A stretch of 43,847 nt of DNA from a virus. The translations under genes and the position numbers were made by a program. Positions within the stretch are counted from its first letter, which is position 1, and the number at the start of each line of letters is the position of its first letter. The notes under the pieces are model-generated. The model was given only the letters and a program-made list of their open reading frames with translations. It was not told the origin of the DNA and ran no database searches. Below, piece after piece: positions 17,121 through 27,681 of this stretch. The DNA is taken from IMG/VR virus record IMGVR_UViG_3300034066_001555, positions 1 through 43,847 of that record; one strand, given 5' to 3'.

Positions 17121-17969
17121 TTAACCAATCATGTCTAATGGTGGAAGTTCATAAGTGTTTGACATTTTTTCCATCAAAATATCAATTTCTTTTTGGGCAT
17201 CATCATACATTTGTCTTCCATTTAACTCTACTCCTCCTGGAAGTTTAACTCCAGTAAATTTCATCATATTTTGTCCCCATTGTCTTTTAATAAGAGAAGT
17301 TAAATATGGTTTTATAAATGAATCATTCCAAACTCTAGAATAATCGTTTGGGTCTAAAGTTGAATAGCAATCTATAATAAAATAATGATTTTCTGTTACT
17401 GATCCCCAATCAATATCCAAATACAATCTATCTTGTCTTTTGTTGAATCTTATTTGTTTTTGTGTATTTAATAAGAAATCTAAATCTTCCAAATAAGTTT
17501 TTACCATTGCATAACTTAAAAGTTCAGTAGTTCCCCAATAATAAACATCATTTAAAAATAATTGATATTTTACACTAAACATATTATGAGTTATTGTATT
17601 AGATCCATCAAAAGTAAAAATTTTATTTACTCCTATAACATTAGGGGGAACTTGTAAATAATTGCTATTTTCTTCATAAGAAAAAGTAGTAGCAGTTCCT
17701 ACTATACTAGTTGTTACGCTAGTTGTCGCAATACCTACAGAGTTTTGATTTAATCCTCTTGCCCGTCCTCTAGCGATGTCTTGTGCTGTTACTTTATACT
17801 TATAGAATGTGGGATAAACCCCATCAAAATGACGTTCTTGAAAAAATTGTATAGCATCATCTACCAAATCCTCAATTTGTTCATCTGCAACATTTATTTC
17901 CAAAACTGGAGCACCAAGTTTTCTTTTGCAATAATCTATTAATTCTTGTCTGGTAGATGGTTGTGCCAT
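17121..17969 (-). CDS. 13: Neck protein gp13
   Basis: gp13 and gp14 together form the head-to-tail connector added after packaging. It has 282 residues (T4: 309). Family features are the N-terminal RQELIDYCKRKLGAPVLEIN with DEQIEDLVDDAIQFFQERHF, the segment YLQVPPNVIGVNKIF, the NTQKQIRFNKRQDRLYLDID block with WGSVTENHYFIIDCY, and the C-terminal KPYLTSLIKRQWGQNMMKF. A CATAAATA octamer overlapping the preceding stop lies about 20-27 bases upstream, and GAGGTAAT sits close to the ATG. Unlike gp14 it carries no repeat insertion. Confidence 0.97.
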   Translation of the reverse strand: MAQPSTRQELIDYCKRKLGAPVLEINVADEQIEDLVDDAIQFFQERHFDGVYPTFYKYKVTAQDIARGRARGLNQNSVGIATTSVTTSIVGTATTFSYEENSNYLQVPPNVIGVNKIFTFDGSNTITHNMFSVKYQLFLNDVYYWGTTELLSYAMVKTYLEDLDFLLNTQKQIRFNKRQDRLYLDIDWGSVTENHYFIIDCYSTLDPNDYSRVWNDSFIKPYLTSLIKRQWGQNMMKFTGVKLPGGVELNGRQMYDDAQKEIDILMEKMSNTYELPPLDMIG

Positions 17970-17988
17970 TTTTATTACCTCTTAAAAA

Positions 17989-17996
17989 TATTTATG
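17989..17996 (-). promoter_or_regulatory. Late-type promoter octamer CATAAATA before gp13
   Basis: CATAAATA on the minus strand overlaps the TAA stop of the 60-residue gene and lies about 20 bases before the gp13 ATG. It would serve the gp13-gp14 pair. Confidence 0.5.
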
Positions 17997-18174
17997 TAAA
18001 ATTAATAAATGAAAGATTTGATATAACTTCTTGCTGTTTCAAATATAACTTGTAATAACATTTAGCAATATCTTTTAGTTTATCAACATTATCAATAGAA
18101 TCTATTTCTGAGCAATATTTAAAATACTCAAAACTTTTACTCAAATTATCCAACTTAATTTCGTCAGGATTCAT
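17992..18174 (-). CDS. Hypothetical small protein, 60 aa
   Basis: No function is recognised. The protein is helical and polar, starting MNPDEIKLDNLSKSFEYFKY, with a middle block IDSIDNVDKLKDIAKCYYKL and a C-terminal LKQQEVISNLSF. The pattern resembles small genes I recall next to neck genes in T4-like cyanophages. It overlaps the end of the 74-residue gene by 11 bases, and AGGAGTTTAATAA precedes its ATG, so translation is probably coupled. It may be a chaperone or minor virion component, but nothing in the sequence proves that. Confidence 0.72.
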   Translation of the reverse strand: MNPDEIKLDNLSKSFEYFKYCSEIDSIDNVDKLKDIAKCYYKLYLKQQEVISNLSFINFT

Positions 18175-18388
18175 TTATTAAACTCCTCAATAAAAATTTT
18201 ATCTCATTAATATCATTTTTAATATTATTTAAATCATTTTCAAATTCCTTCATTTTTTTATTTTCATTATCCTTATCCATTTTCATAGACAAGTATCTTT
18301 GATATTCGTTTATGTTTGTGTTGATAATAGAATTTGTGGTAATATCTCTTACCAAATCACTATTATCCTTTACTTTAATATATTTCAT
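18164..18388 (-). CDS. Hypothetical small coiled-coil protein, 74 aa
   Basis: The N-terminus MKYIKVKDNSDLVRDITTNS followed by IINTNINEYQ is a compact segment. The C-terminal half (about residues 38-74) is a charged heptad-like helix ending INEIKFLLRSLINES. No named family is recognised, although similar short proteins accompany gp13 in marine T4-like phages as far as I recall. It starts 3 bases after the stop of the 2571-residue baseplate gene and overlaps the 60-residue gene, so it belongs to that operon. A coiled-coil assembly factor is one possibility. Confidence 0.75.
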   Translation of the reverse strand: MKYIKVKDNSDLVRDITTNSIINTNINEYQRYLSMKMDKDNENKKMKEFENDLNNIKNDINEIKFLLRSLINES

Positions 18389-18391
18389 AAT

Positions 18392-21300
18392 TTAGGCTAG
18401 GGCAAGAACTCTTAGATTTTTAATTCTAGGAACATGAACTTGATTGGTAGATGTTCCTATTAATTTTATTCTAAAATAACGGAATGAAGGTAGATTATTT
18501 GCTGTAAATGTATGTTCTCTAAAATCAACATCATTAAATCCAAGCACTGTTGATGGTGCAATATAGTCATCAGGAAGTCCGTCACTATTTTCAAAATTTA
18601 TAACTTCTTTATATTTGTTCAAATTCAAATATCCTGGGAAAGGTATGAATATTGGAGAAAAATTCGGATTATCACTAATTGCATAAAAAGCACGAACATT
18701 TGAATCTGATGTTAAGTGTGCATCTAATATAATTTTTATTGAGGATGATGAAGTCTCCAGTTGAACCTCTTTAGAAATATATTTAAATGAAGTTGGGTCA
18801 TCAATTGCACTATTTGCTCTACTATCGGAAGAGTAATCGGTTATAATATTATTAACTCTATTTGTGACTAGGGTGATAGATGATGCCCTAGCATCGATCG
18901 TAGGACTCAGTAAAATATTATTTGATGATAGATCAATTCTTAAATTAAAAGATTTCTCATTAAGTAAGTTCTCAACTTCATTTATATCAGAACAAATAAG
19001 TCTTGGTGAATTTAAATTGTTGTTTTCATATATTGAGATAGGTTCAAAACCTACATCTAAGAATGGGGATTCATTTCCACTTATACTTGTTCCCTGTATT
19101 GTCTTAATAGATCCACTTATTGATGTTCCATTTACTGTAGTATTTGGAATAATTGGTTCAATTAATTCAAATTGTATATTATTAGATGCCGAAATATCTG
19201 AACCCCCAGCAGATTTAGTTTCATTGATATAGAGTTTTGGTAAAGATGTTTCTACAGATCTATCAATTCCATCCGAAGACATATCAAGTTTAATGTGATA
19301 TGAATCTAATGTTATTGGTTCATTGATAATTGAGGTATCCACTGTGGATAATTCATGTTGCTTATTAATTCTTCTTAATGATACTCCTCCCAATTCATAC
19401 TTATATACGGGTGTTCCAATATCATAATCCTTTTCGGGTGCTGTCACTATTCCATTAATTTGTCCATTGGAAACTGATTCGTAAGGTATTATTTCATTTC
19501 CAATTAAAAGATACCCAGGATTTGTTGAAGCAACGCCAACATTTTCAAAAGTTTGGAACACACTAGAACTGTCTACATATATCGAATCACCTGAAGATAT
19601 AGAACTAGCAGTAATTTTTTGTGATAATTTTGTTGGTGCAATATCACTCTCAACTCCAGAGATAATTAAATGATTCTGCGATGAATGCATTCCATGATTT
19701 TTTTGGTTGACCTTTATATGCAATCCATCTGAAACAGTAATCAAATTACTAACTGCTATATTTAAGTTTACAGTTGAACCAACATTATTTTTATACTGCA
19801 ATGACGGTGATCCGGAAACACTGAAATCACCTTGAACATTATCAAGTATTATTTCATTTATTGTTGATATACTAGAAATAGAAACTCTTGCTCCATATCC
19901 CACATTTAGAGATCCTATGGAGGAAATTCCTAGAACATCTCCGATTTTATAACCAACTCCTCCATTTACAATTGTTGCTATACCAACTTCACCATTAACT
20001 ATTGTTACATTAGCAGTTGCATTTCTTCCATCTCCAGAAATAGATTCTAAATTGACATTATTGAAAATAAATGATCCAGATGATGGAGTGTATCCTATTC
20101 CAGGATTAATTAAGGTTAATTGCCCAAAAGCAGATCCAGCACTGCCAACATAATTTCCAGTTCCTTTTGAATTTGACTGTAAAACAGTGTTTCCTATTAC
20201 CAATCCAGAATTACTGGACAAGGAGGATGCTAAACCAACTCTAACCTTTCTAGAATTGAGTATAACTGAATCTGGAGATAATTTTTTAGAATACTTTAGA
20301 GTTTGGTTTGTAAGTTTTGGATTATAGAAATTAACAAATCCAGATCTAACAAAATTTGCACACCAGAGTTGATACTTCAAATCTTCCCATTGGCTAGGTT
20401 CCCACGTAGTTCCATTTTGTGATTTGAAAAGTGATCCAAAATCTTCTTGATTTGATACAAAAGAATTTGTAATTAAATCATTTTCATTAACTCTTGAAAT
20501 AAATACCGAATAATCTGGTGATTGTGACAATAGGCAAACGGCATAGTCTTTGTTTCCTTCCAAATAAATTGGACGTTTGAATACAAATTCTGTACCTAAA
20601 GATCCATCACTTGAAATGGTTATTTCTGATGGTAATTTGGAAACTTGAGAACCATCTAAAATATAATCTGATGGGTTTGGTCCCCCAGACACTGTTCCAT
20701 TTGTTATAGGTCTTATTTCCAGATCTACAGTAAGACCATCAGTTGAAGGAACTGAATTGAAGTAAATAACACATTTGGTTAAAAATACTCCTTTTGCTCC
20801 AACTGAGAATGATTGTGCTAGTGGATCTCGCGCACAAATTTTTGCGCCTTCTTGTCTAATTGCTCTTACTAATTGATTACCGGATTGTTCTGTTAAATTT
20901 CCACCAGCTGTCCTTTGAATATCAATTCCAAGTTGTCTTGCTGTTTCAGATAGATTTCTAGGTAGTCCTACACTAGCCGCTGCATCACCTAACCTTTCTC
21001 TAGCAGCCTGAGCATAAACAGGGCCGTCATAATTAATCTGGACGGTTGGTGCAGGTGCAGCAGGTGTTGGTGGGGGTGGTGCAGGTGCAGCAGGTGCAGC
21101 AGGTGCAGGTGCAGGTGTTGGGGGAGGCGAATAACTATAAGTTGGTGGTGGAGGTGGTGGTGGAGTGTTATCTACCCTAGTATTAGATACCGTTTCTTGA
21201 GTTACATCAGTGCCCAATATTCTTTCTTGGGACGATCCAGTTTCTAATATTTCCTGCGATGCTATTTTATAAGATCTTGTTGAAATTGTAGTTGGTTGAA

Positions 21301-24300
21301 CTGTTTCGACAAAACCACTGGCAGTAAAGTTTTCCTGAGCATCTGTAGATACTCTGTCAGTTAATTTAAATGTTTTTGTTCCTGTTGAAAATTTATTTAA
21401 AGAATTATTTGCAGGATATATAAAGAAACTTCCAAGAACATTAGAACTATAATCTACTTTCAATCTTGTTCGAAGAACTCTTGCCTTTGCTTTTGAAGTA
21501 ACTCCTTCCAGAATCATATCAGGTAAAATAATACCTCCATATCCAAGAGTCCCGACATCAGACAAGATGTAAGTGTCTATGTTCAAAATGCCTGAGGTTT
21601 CACTGTAGTCATTTGAAATTTCTTCCCCAGTATAAGGGTTAAATTTGAAATATGTTTTAAAATCATTTTGATTTATAACTCTATGAGGTCCAGATTTATG
21701 TCTTGGGTGACATACTCGAACTGTTGCACGGTGCTCCAAAGAACTTCCATTATTAAAACTAGCGATAACATCTTCACCAATAGTAAATTTACCAGTACCC
21801 GAAATCATTTGAATCTCAAGTAATTTTGGAAAACAACTATTTGTTACATCAATTCCATCAAAATATGCTGTTAATTCAGTTCCAGGAAGAAGACCTTTTC
21901 CTTCAAATTGAATATTTCTAGACCTTATAAACTGAGAATTATCTCTTTTAACTACTCTTTCCCCAACAGAAATTGAATTTCCCGTAGTTGGTTCTAGTGT
22001 TATTTTAGTTCCTGTTCTAGAAGTAGAACCAGATTCATAGGTAGTAATTGTTGTTTGGTTATAGATTCTAGTATTTGTTACGTAACCGTTTCTAGTAACA
22101 TCACTTAGATTGTATTTTGTATCTTCAGTTGTTCTATCTGCAACTCCTGACCAAGTAGTTTTCCAATCATTATATGTAATTAATTCCCCAGATTGATTGA
22201 GATTATATGCCTTTTTATATAAATCTATATCACCAACATCAACAATAAAATTTTCTGCCTCCAATTTTTTGGGGGTATCAAACCAAGTATCTGTTGATGG
22301 AGTAAGTTCAATAAAACCTTTCCAATAGTTTAAAATAAATGGAGTTACACTTTCCGTTCTAGTAGCTATGTTTTGACTTTTCCAAAGTGCGTCAGTATAA
22401 CGCAAAGTAATTATACCATCATTAATAACTACATTGTCCCCTTCTATATAATTGTCATCATCTACGATATTTAATTTGTCATTATAAGGAAGTAGACTAA
22501 TGTTTTGAACATCTACATTAGGTCTCAATTCTTGTGATTCTGGGTGGATGCAATTATTCTTTCCTAAAGAGAGATCTTGTATAGGGGCATTTTGATCAGA
22601 AAAATTATCTACAAAAAACCCAGATTTAAATTTGTTTAATCCATTAGAATCTTGGATTAAAAGATTTGAAGTTTTTGTTTCTAATAGAGAAAGACTTGTA
22701 TAATATTCAAGATTTCTTATTCTATCTTCGAGAACTTTAATATCTCGCATTCTATATCTCTTATGTTCTGTGAGTTTTATGAATGCGTCTGATGTATTAT
22801 AAAGGTAAGGTGGTAAATTAATAGTAGATATTTCTAGGGAATCATCTACTGGAACTGGTTTTTCTGGAGATTCTGAAGGAACTCCTGTTTTTATTTGTAA
22901 TGAACCAGTTTTATTTAAATATATGGTATCAATTCTTCCAAGATAAAAAGAATAATTAAGTACTATAGATTCATCAGATGCTAAAGAATTTTTGGCAGAA
23001 TTTCCCGATAAAGTAAAAGATCTTCCATAAAACTCTAGAGGAGATCTTGTATCAACTGATGTAGTATATGGAGAAACTCTTGGTCTAATGTCAATTATAT
23101 CAGTCAACCTGTTACCATCAACCGATCCAATTTCTTTTGAATAGTCACATTCTAAATAAGAATTTCTGGTAGTTATATCGCCTTCATCTGAAGAATCATA
23201 ATAGACATTTGAAAAATATATTTTTAATTGTCTAGTGGGAGAATTGAAATTTGACTTTCTTATTATTGTAGAATAGTCATAGAAAGTAGATTTTTGACCT
23301 GAACTAAACGAGTAGTGTGTAGTAACATCACTACTCTCAAAGTCTGAAGATGCTAGAATACATTTAATGCCAGATTCTTCAAATAATAAAGTTTCTCCTA
23401 TTTTAAACGAAACATTATTTTTTGGAGTATATCTAATCTCTGAATCTGATTTTCTTTCAACTAGGATGGCAACAGATCCACTAGATTCTCCTGTAATCTT
23501 TTCTCCCAGTATTAAATCGGAAGTCTTTCCACTCTGACTTCCTATAGAAGAAAGTAGAAGAGATGGTGCATTAGCACTGGAAGTCCCTTTCGATTCATAT
23601 ATTCCATGAATTTCGATTACATCTGGATAATTTAATGATATTAAGTTATCTTCAACTCTAGTGCCATATGGATAATTTCCATATGTTAATCCATTATCTA
23701 GAGTATCTTGCCCTGAACCAGACCCCTCTAATATTGATTTATCGACTATAATATAATTTACTCTATTTTTCTTTTTAATTTTTTCTTTTGGTTTACTTTT
23801 TCTTATCGTAGAAACTAAAGTTGCATTAGAATCATTCGTTAAATTACTAATTGTCAAAGTATTTCCAACAATAGAAAATTTATCGCTAGTTAATACTTGT
23901 GTAGTTCCATTTGAATTTGTTAATAAATACCTTTCCTCATCAAACGGTAAGAAAGTTTCATTTTGATCAGATAAAGAAACTATTAGTCTGTTTGAAGATA
24001 TTACTTGATTATCAAAAGTTTTTCTAATTGTTAATGTAGAATTTGTCAAATCTACATTTGAAATATTACTTTTTGGTAACTTAGAATATAGAGTATTATC
24101 TTGAGATGATACTAATGATGTTGTTAAAATTTCTAAATCATTTACTGTTATATTCTGTGTAGGAATAGATCCCTTAATAAAGTTTGTTACTGTAGAAACT
24201 CCAGATGCTACTACCGTCAGTCCATTAATTTCATCAACTTTTGCATAATATGGTAGAGATGTATCTAGAGGATTTGTATATTTTATTATTTCTCCGACCT

Positions 24301-26107
24301 TTACATTTTTTCCTGGGAAAATTGGATTTGTACTGGTAATATTAATATTAGAACCATTTACTACAATACTAGATATTCCAACATTAAATTTGGTCGTTTG
24401 AATAATGTCTGCGGAGAAAGTTCTTGCAGTCCCCACGATTCCATATACCGACCTAACATCAGATATTCCATATGATGTAACAGTTCTACAAACTCTAGTT
24501 ATTGATTCATTACCATCAAAAACTAGAGATTCAAATGGTAAAAATTCACCAGTTGTTTGATAAAGAATAATGTTAGAACTATTAGATACCGACTCTTTTA
24601 AGAATCCAGTGGCTCCACTATTTTCTCCATTAACAAAAGTTGGAGTAGTTAGAGTTATTGGTTCATTCAAAGTTATCTCTGTTGTTGTTTGAATGTCATA
24701 TAAAGATATATTCCATTCATTTAAATCTGGGTTAGAACTATCATAAGATCCAGATTCTAATGTAAAATCATATACTCTTGCAACTCCTATTTCTTTTCCT
24801 GTGGATGCCACCCCAACATTACCGACCCTAGAATCTCTAAGACTAAGAATATAATCACTTCCTGCGCCAATTTTGGGGGCACCATAAACTCTATTGAGTC
24901 TGAATGTAGGTCCAGTATTATATGTAATAGGTTGACCCTCTAATGTTTTTATTGTTCTTGGTTTAGGTACATCAATAAGAGAACTGTTTATGACCTCAAT
25001 TTCATAACCTCTAATATATGCTTTTCCTGGAGAAATTTGATATAAAGCAATATCGTCAGAAGGAACAGACCCACCATCGGTTAAATCGGTTAAATTAAAT
25101 ACTCCACCATTTCCCAATTTGTCATTCAGAGACTCTTTTAGAACAACATCAAATGGAGTCACATAATAGTCTCCTGATTCATCATAGGTTCTTCTTGCAA
25201 ATTCATCAGCTAAAATATTATATTGAGTATACTTATCTGAAGAATAGCTAATGACACCAGTTCTTACCCTTGCTAATTCTATAAAATTAGTATCATCAAA
25301 ATCATTTAAATCCTTTTTAAACAAAGAAACTGTTATTTTTATCCTATCAGCACCAGGGGAAGAATAATTACTAAATCCTTGAGAATTATCATTTAAATTT
25401 TCATCTAAATCTGATGTTATAATCTGCTCATTAACAAAAAACCCAATTCTATAACTTGGAGCAAAAGAATATTGATCTAGTATTAATGTTTCTTTACTTA
25501 CTCTTACAAAAGACCCTCTAATAAAATATACGCCGTCATTAACTGAAAATGCAGATCCCCTTGAAGTGCAATTTCTGGAAATAGTAACAGCAAATGGTTC
25601 TCCTACAGGTATATTTGAAGTTCCAAGCAACTGTGATATAACAATGTTATTTGATGACAGTTGTTCCCCATCAGCAAATTTGGTTTGAGAAGAACTATTT
25701 AAACTAGATGTTAAATAATTGATATATAATGTTAAATTGCCTCTTTCTGAATTTTGAGGCAGTAAAACTTGATTTACAACTGCAGTTACTCCTGAGGATG
25801 CGCCAGTTATTGTAGATCCTATTAATTGATCTGCGTAAGAAGATACTGGGATACCTAAATACGCATTTTCAAGTTCTACACAATCATAAAAATTATTATA
25901 AAAAGTGTTTCCTGGTATTACTTTTGCACCTTCTTTGAAGAAGTGTTGCCCAAATTTTGTAATTTGATTTTGTAAAATAGATTGAAGTGTTGTTAATTCT
26001 CTTGCCTGTACTGGATAACCAGGCTTAAACAAAACTTTATAATAGTCATTATTTGCATCAAAATCATCAAAATATGGGGATACATTTAAATTTGTTTGCT
26101 GTGACAT
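18392..26107 (-). CDS. Giant baseplate-region structural protein, 2571 aa (DUF4815-like)
   Basis: This occupies the T4 gp9-gp12/fibritin interval, so it is probably a baseplate-periphery or fibre-attachment protein; a specific T4 equivalent cannot be named. The N-terminus (SPYFDDFDANNDYYKVLFKP, PVQARELTTLQSILQNQITK) matches the phage family I know as DUF4815. An FxxGE/SGxxA module lies near residues 865-915. A Pro/Ala linker sits at about 1645-1690. It precedes a second conserved part (about 1750-1900) beginning CARDPLAQSFSVG, continuing GLTVDLEIRPITNG and GSLFKSQNGTTWEPSQWEDL. GxGY repeats occur near 1996 and 2042, a GNEIIPYESV module near 2200, and a conserved C-terminal FRYFRIKLIGTS with VPRIKNLRVLALA. 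No frameshift is seen. It is 7 bases downstream of gp8. Confidence 0.9.
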   Translation of the reverse strand: MSQQTNLNVSPYFDDFDANNDYYKVLFKPGYPVQARELTTLQSILQNQITKFGQHFFKEGAKVIPGNTFYNNFYDCVELENAYLGIPVSSYADQLIGSTITGASSGVTAVVNQVLLPQNSERGNLTLYINYLTSSLNSSSQTKFADGEQLSSNNIVISQLLGTSNIPVGEPFAVTISRNCTSRGSAFSVNDGVYFIRGSFVRVSKETLILDQYSFAPSYRIGFFVNEQIITSDLDENLNDNSQGFSNYSSPGADRIKITVSLFKKDLNDFDDTNFIELARVRTGVISYSSDKYTQYNILADEFARRTYDESGDYYVTPFDVVLKESLNDKLGNGGVFNLTDLTDGGSVPSDDIALYQISPGKAYIRGYEIEVINSSLIDVPKPRTIKTLEGQPITYNTGPTFRLNRVYGAPKIGAGSDYILSLRDSRVGNVGVASTGKEIGVARVYDFTLESGSYDSSNPDLNEWNISLYDIQTTTEITLNEPITLTTPTFVNGENSGATGFLKESVSNSSNIILYQTTGEFLPFESLVFDGNESITRVCRTVTSYGISDVRSVYGIVGTARTFSADIIQTTKFNVGISSIVVNGSNINITSTNPIFPGKNVKVGEIIKYTNPLDTSLPYYAKVDEINGLTVVASGVSTVTNFIKGSIPTQNITVNDLEILTTSLVSSQDNTLYSKLPKSNISNVDLTNSTLTIRKTFDNQVISSNRLIVSLSDQNETFLPFDEERYLLTNSNGTTQVLTSDKFSIVGNTLTISNLTNDSNATLVSTIRKSKPKEKIKKKNRVNYIIVDKSILEGSGSGQDTLDNGLTYGNYPYGTRVEDNLISLNYPDVIEIHGIYESKGTSSANAPSLLLSSIGSQSGKTSDLILGEKITGESSGSVAILVERKSDSEIRYTPKNNVSFKIGETLLFEESGIKCILASSDFESSDVTTHYSFSSGQKSTFYDYSTIIRKSNFNSPTRQLKIYFSNVYYDSSDEGDITTRNSYLECDYSKEIGSVDGNRLTDIIDIRPRVSPYTTSVDTRSPLEFYGRSFTLSGNSAKNSLASDESIVLNYSFYLGRIDTIYLNKTGSLQIKTGVPSESPEKPVPVDDSLEISTINLPPYLYNTSDAFIKLTEHKRYRMRDIKVLEDRIRNLEYYTSLSLLETKTSNLLIQDSNGLNKFKSGFFVDNFSDQNAPIQDLSLGKNNCIHPESQELRPNVDVQNISLLPYNDKLNIVDDDNYIEGDNVVINDGIITLRYTDALWKSQNIATRTESVTPFILNYWKGFIELTPSTDTWFDTPKKLEAENFIVDVGDIDLYKKAYNLNQSGELITYNDWKTTWSGVADRTTEDTKYNLSDVTRNGYVTNTRIYNQTTITTYESGSTSRTGTKITLEPTTGNSISVGERVVKRDNSQFIRSRNIQFEGKGLLPGTELTAYFDGIDVTNSCFPKLLEIQMISGTGKFTIGEDVIASFNNGSSLEHRATVRVCHPRHKSGPHRVINQNDFKTYFKFNPYTGEEISNDYSETSGILNIDTYILSDVGTLGYGGIILPDMILEGVTSKAKARVLRTRLKVDYSSNVLGSFFIYPANNSLNKFSTGTKTFKLTDRVSTDAQENFTASGFVETVQPTTISTRSYKIASQEILETGSSQERILGTDVTQETVSNTRVDNTPPPPPPPTYSYSPPPTPAPAPAAPAAPAPPPPTPAAPAPTVQINYDGPVYAQAARERLGDAAASVGLPRNLSETARQLGIDIQRTAGGNLTEQSGNQLVRAIRQEGAKICARDPLAQSFSVGAKGVFLTKCVIYFNSVPSTDGLTVDLEIRPITNGTVSGGPNPSDYILDGSQVSKLPSEITISSDGSLGTEFVFKRPIYLEGNKDYAVCLLSQSPDYSVFISRVNENDLITNSFVSNQEDFGSLFKSQNGTTWEPSQWEDLKYQLWCANFVRSGFVNFYNPKLTNQTLKYSKKLSPDSVILNSRKVRVGLASSLSSNSGLVIGNTVLQSNSKGTGNYVGSAGSAFGQLTLINPGIGYTPSSGSFIFNNVNLESISGDGRNATANVTIVNGEVGIATIVNGGVGYKIGDVLGISSIGSLNVGYGARVSISSISTINEIILDNVQGDFSVSGSPSLQYKNNVGSTVNLNIAVSNLITVSDGLHIKVNQKNHGMHSSQNHLIISGVESDIAPTKLSQKITASSISSGDSIYVDSSSVFQTFENVGVASTNPGYLLIGNEIIPYESVSNGQINGIVTAPEKDYDIGTPVYKYELGGVSLRRINKQHELSTVDTSIINEPITLDSYHIKLDMSSDGIDRSVETSLPKLYINETKSAGGSDISASNNIQFELIEPIIPNTTVNGTSISGSIKTIQGTSISGNESPFLDVGFEPISIYENNNLNSPRLICSDINEVENLLNEKSFNLRIDLSSNNILLSPTIDARASSITLVTNRVNNIITDYSSDSRANSAIDDPTSFKYISKEVQLETSSSSIKIILDAHLTSDSNVRAFYAISDNPNFSPIFIPFPGYLNLNKYKEVINFENSDGLPDDYIAPSTVLGFNDVDFREHTFTANNLPSFRYFRIKLIGTSTNQVHVPRIKNLRVLALA
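21044..21166 (-). repeat. Pro/Ala low-complexity linker in the 2571-aa protein
   Basis: Short tandem runs of GGT and GCAGGT on the plus strand encode a Pro-rich linker: seven consecutive prolines, then Tyr/Ser/Pro, then Pro-Ala alternation. It separates the two conserved halves of the protein at about residues 1647-1688 and is likely an extended hinge. Its G/C-rich repeats stand out from the AT-rich surroundings. Confidence 0.9.
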
Positions 26108-26113
26108 AATTCG

Positions 26114-27667
26114 TTAAAACTGCAAAATGACTTTGATATCTTCTTTTTGGTTTGATGACCTAGTAATAGATGGTCTATTATCTACATAAATTATATTTCC
26201 AGAATATTTTTGAACTTCTGGTTGGGAAACACCACTAACAAAATTTTGTCCTAGGTAGTATTTTTTATTATTTATTGTTGTTTCTATGCCAGTAAATCCG
26301 GAGTCAATAGTTAAAGTTCCTCCAGAATTTCCGGAAATTACTAAACTTCCTCCAGTCAATATTGAACTAGTAAATTCGTTCAAATTGAAACCATAACTGG
26401 GATTTGTCTGTTGGGATCCATCAGTAGTTGCAAATCCAACAATAGATCTATCTTGCCAATATTTTAAAACTCCTGTGTTTTGATCATAACTAATAACTTT
26501 TCCTGCAGCAGTAATGCCAGTTCCTATAGTTTGAGTTATTAAAGAGTCTGGGGTGAAAACTGCTGAATTATATGAGGAACCAGTTAATTTTAGTGCATAT
26601 AAAGCACTAGCTTTATCTGAAGATAAAATAGAACCATTGGATACTTTGGGATTATTAATTATACCAACCCTTGATATCTGGTTTCCTACGATAAAATCTG
26701 GGTTCTGAACATCATTTTCTAACCTAGAGTATATTAATGCATTAAATGCTCCCAGTTCTCTGTAAATATCAGCACCATGTCCGCCTTTAGGTGAGATGAT
26801 AACATCAAAAATTGGTCTAGTATCAAAGGTGGTTATTCCACCTGCAACTAAATCTACACTACCAAAAGTATATCCTGATCCTTGGTTTGTTATTATTATC
26901 GATTCTACTTTTTGCTCAGAATTGGTTATGATGGTGCATTCGGCACCAGTACCATCACCTTTTATAGGAACATTCCTATAAATTTGATTTCCTGCACCTA
27001 CTGATACTCCTCTATTTTTTATGATTACGGTCTTTATTGACCCATCTATGGCATTGTTTCTAACAGGAGTATTTTCCAAACTGGTTTCCCAATCTGAAGG
27101 AACTGGTATATAATCGGTAGATTCAAATTTTACAATATCAGAAGGTTTTATTGTATATAAGTATTTCCAAATATACCCATCGTTACTTGATCCTGCAGGT
27201 CTTGGTTCTAAATCTATAAATTTTGGTTCATCTAATGATGGTTTTCCATTTTCATTTTCTGGATTAGTTCCGTTCTCTAAGCAAATATAAACTCGATAAT
27301 CACTATTTAAAACATAAAAAAATGAAGTATATAATGTAGAAGAATCTGATACTTTGGGTCTATTTGAAATGCTATAGTCATTTCTATAATAGTCATAAAC
27401 CCTTCCTGAAGACCAAGTTATTTTTGGTATTACTAACCTAACATCATCACTATTAATTTTCTTGAGAGACATCATAGTTTCCCAACAAATATTTTCATCA
27501 TTAAAACTATCCTTATGTGAAGGAGGATCGGCATCCCAATTAGATAGAACACTAGATGGATTCGGCAACCCAACAAAGGTATAATATGAATTTTGTGTAG
27601 ATGAAACCGAACTCAAGAAATTTTTAGCATTTAATATTCTAAATTGATCAGTTATAATTGCTGACAT
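26114..27667 (-). CDS. 8: Baseplate wedge protein gp8
   Basis: This corresponds to the T4 wedge subunit gp8. The clearest evidence is the C-terminus: Y-V-D-N-R-P-S-I near residue 500 and Q-K-E-D-I-K-V-I-L-Q-F at the end align with T4 gp8 MENRPPI and TEEINILFTF. Also matching are ITDQFRILNAKNFL at the start, ICWETMMSLKKI, VRLVIPKITWSSGRVYDYY, and DGYIWKYLYTIKPSD followed by TDYIPVP (T4: DGYVWEYLFEIPP, NEYIVVP). It is 517 residues against 334 in T4. The surplus (about 215-400) contains a GSGYTFGSVDL repeat and a TGITAAGKVISYDQNTG module like those in gp14 and the giant proteins. It lies between the two giant genes. Confidence 0.9.
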   Translation of the reverse strand: MSAIITDQFRILNAKNFLSSVSSTQNSYYTFVGLPNPSSVLSNWDADPPSHKDSFNDENICWETMMSLKKINSDDVRLVIPKITWSSGRVYDYYRNDYSISNRPKVSDSSTLYTSFFYVLNSDYRVYICLENGTNPENENGKPSLDEPKFIDLEPRPAGSSNDGYIWKYLYTIKPSDIVKFESTDYIPVPSDWETSLENTPVRNNAIDGSIKTVIIKNRGVSVGAGNQIYRNVPIKGDGTGAECTIITNSEQKVESIIITNQGSGYTFGSVDLVAGGITTFDTRPIFDVIISPKGGHGADIYRELGAFNALIYSRLENDVQNPDFIVGNQISRVGIINNPKVSNGSILSSDKASALYALKLTGSSYNSAVFTPDSLITQTIGTGITAAGKVISYDQNTGVLKYWQDRSIVGFATTDGSQQTNPSYGFNLNEFTSSILTGGSLVISGNSGGTLTIDSGFTGIETTINNKKYYLGQNFVSGVSQPEVQKYSGNIIYVDNRPSITRSSNQKEDIKVILQF

Positions 27668-27681
27668 TTTTTATATCGTTT

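Noticed and set aside
21044-21166. The Pro/Ala repeat as evidence of a frameshift or assembly error
   Set aside because: The frame stays open across it and conserved family sequence continues on both sides.
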